Part shown: positions 5,997 to 6,500 of the stretch, in pieces | How positions within the stretch are numbered: the first letter of the stretch is position 1 | Layout: every line of letters starts with the position of its first letter | Source of the DNA: Nitrospirota bacterium | GTDB taxonomy: Bacteria; Nitrospinota; Nitrospinia; Nitrospinales; VA-1 | Direction of reading: 5' to 3' | Length of the DNA stretch: 6,500 bases | Assembly: GCA_003235465.1 (NCBI GenBank) | Contig: QJWD01000407.1 | Coordinates: 1-6,500 of the forward strand | Notes under the pieces: model-generated | Seen by the model: only the letters and a program-made list of their open reading frames with translations | What the model was told of the DNA's origin: nothing | The model's database searches: none | Position numbers and translations under genes: made by a program

Positions 5997-6500
5997 ATGC
6001 AAGAAATGGATTTTTGGGATAAGACGCCGAACATCATCGTCGACAGGCGGCCTTTGTGGGTGGTGATCCTCGACCGGGTGCGCCGGCCCCTGGTTCTCGG
6101 GCTCGTCTTCGGCATTTTCTTCCTTCTTCTCGGGCAGGAGGGCCCAGCGGATCTTTCGCCCGAAGGCTACAAGGTGCTGTGCGTCTTTTTCCTCTGCGTG
6201 AGCCTCTGGTCCACCAACGTCATCCCGCTGTCCATCACCAGCCTGCTCGCCATCGCCACGATTCCCCTGCTCGGCATCATGGACGCGGGAGAGGTGTATT
6301 CCTTTTTCGACAACAAAGCGGTGTTTTTCATTCTCGGCGCATTCATCCTTTCCGCCGCGATGATCGGCTGCGGTTTCAGCATCCGCCTTTCGATGTGGGT
6401 CATGGAAACCTTCGGCCAAAGCCCCGGCCGGCTGGTGACGTCGATCTACGCCTTCGCCGCCGTCAGTTCCTGCTTCATGTCCGAACACGCGGTGGCGGCG
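5997..6500 (+). CDS. SLC13/DASS-family anion permease, N-terminal part
   Basis: The first 168 codons of an inner-membrane carrier, cut by the window edge. This family moves sulfate or di- and tricarboxylates, usually with sodium. After a cytoplasmic start rich in charged residues (1-31) come hydrophobic segments at about 32-46, 58-70, 75-95, 108-124 and 145-160. The WSTNVIPLSITSLLAIATIPLLGI stretch (71-94) matches the family's W-TEAIPL-VTALLP-LLG signature, and FFILGAFILSAAM (110-122) its next conserved helix. The residues at 162-168 (SEHAVAA) align with the SNTATAA motif of characterised members, so the Asn and Thr at a sodium/substrate site are replaced by Glu and His. No in-frame start lies between the upstream stop at 5967 and the ATG. 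The only ribosome-site candidate is AGGA at 5981-5984, 12 bases away. The substrate cannot be named. Confidence 0.85.
   Translation, partial: MQEMDFWDKTPNIIVDRRPLWVVILDRVRRPLVLGLVFGIFFLLLGQEGPADLSPEGYKVLCVFFLCVSLWSTNVIPLSITSLLAIATIPLLGIMDAGEVYSFFDNKAVFFILGAFILSAAMIGCGFSIRLSMWVMETFGQSPGRLVTSIYAFAAVSSCFMSEHAVAA

Overview
The window is a GC-rich stretch from a Gram-negative bacterium. The Gram-negative reading rests on several Sec-type signal peptides and an outer-membrane beta-barrel protein ending in Phe. The leucine genes are of the split aconitase-like type: a LeuC of about 430 residues, and a LeuD with an N-terminal region resembling plant and cyanobacterial small subunits. No marker gene fixes the lineage. 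A deltaproteobacterial or Nitrospinota-like origin would fit but is only a guess.

Layout. Positions 1-233 hold no recognisable gene. Two plus-strand genes follow: a small exported protein of unknown function with a Lys/Ala-rich C-terminal helix (234-860), and an outer-membrane beta-barrel protein (958-1866). They meet a minus-strand cluster head-on at 1861-1883, where both stop codons lie in the arms of one perfect inverted repeat. Read in its own direction, the minus cluster is leuC (5588-4284), a 178-base spacer with decayed copies of the leuC tail and a possible 27-codon ORF, leuD (4105-3542), an exported formylglycine-generating-enzyme-like protein lacking the catalytic cysteines (3519-2704), and an exported leucine-rich-repeat protein with a Gly/His-rich linker (2684-1878). 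The gaps after leuD and after the FGE-like gene are only 22 and 19 bases, so these genes are probably co-transcribed. A divergent regulatory region (5589-5996) separates leuC from a plus-strand SLC13/DASS-type anion permease that runs off the right edge (5997-6500).

Function. LeuC and LeuD form isopropylmalate isomerase of leucine biosynthesis; leuA and leuB are not in the window. The two exported proteins behind leuD have no evident link to leucine and probably share only the transcript. The plus-strand pair looks like an envelope module of unknown role.

Most worth a second look are the leuC-tail duplications in the leuC-leuD spacer, with a short ORF overlapping the leuD start by four bases. 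Next are the shared hairpin over the two convergent stop codons, the FGE-like protein without its copper cysteines, and the permease with Ser-Glu-His where the family usually has Ser-Asn-Thr. I see no CRISPR array, transposase, tRNA or rRNA, and no convincing new defence or mobile system.
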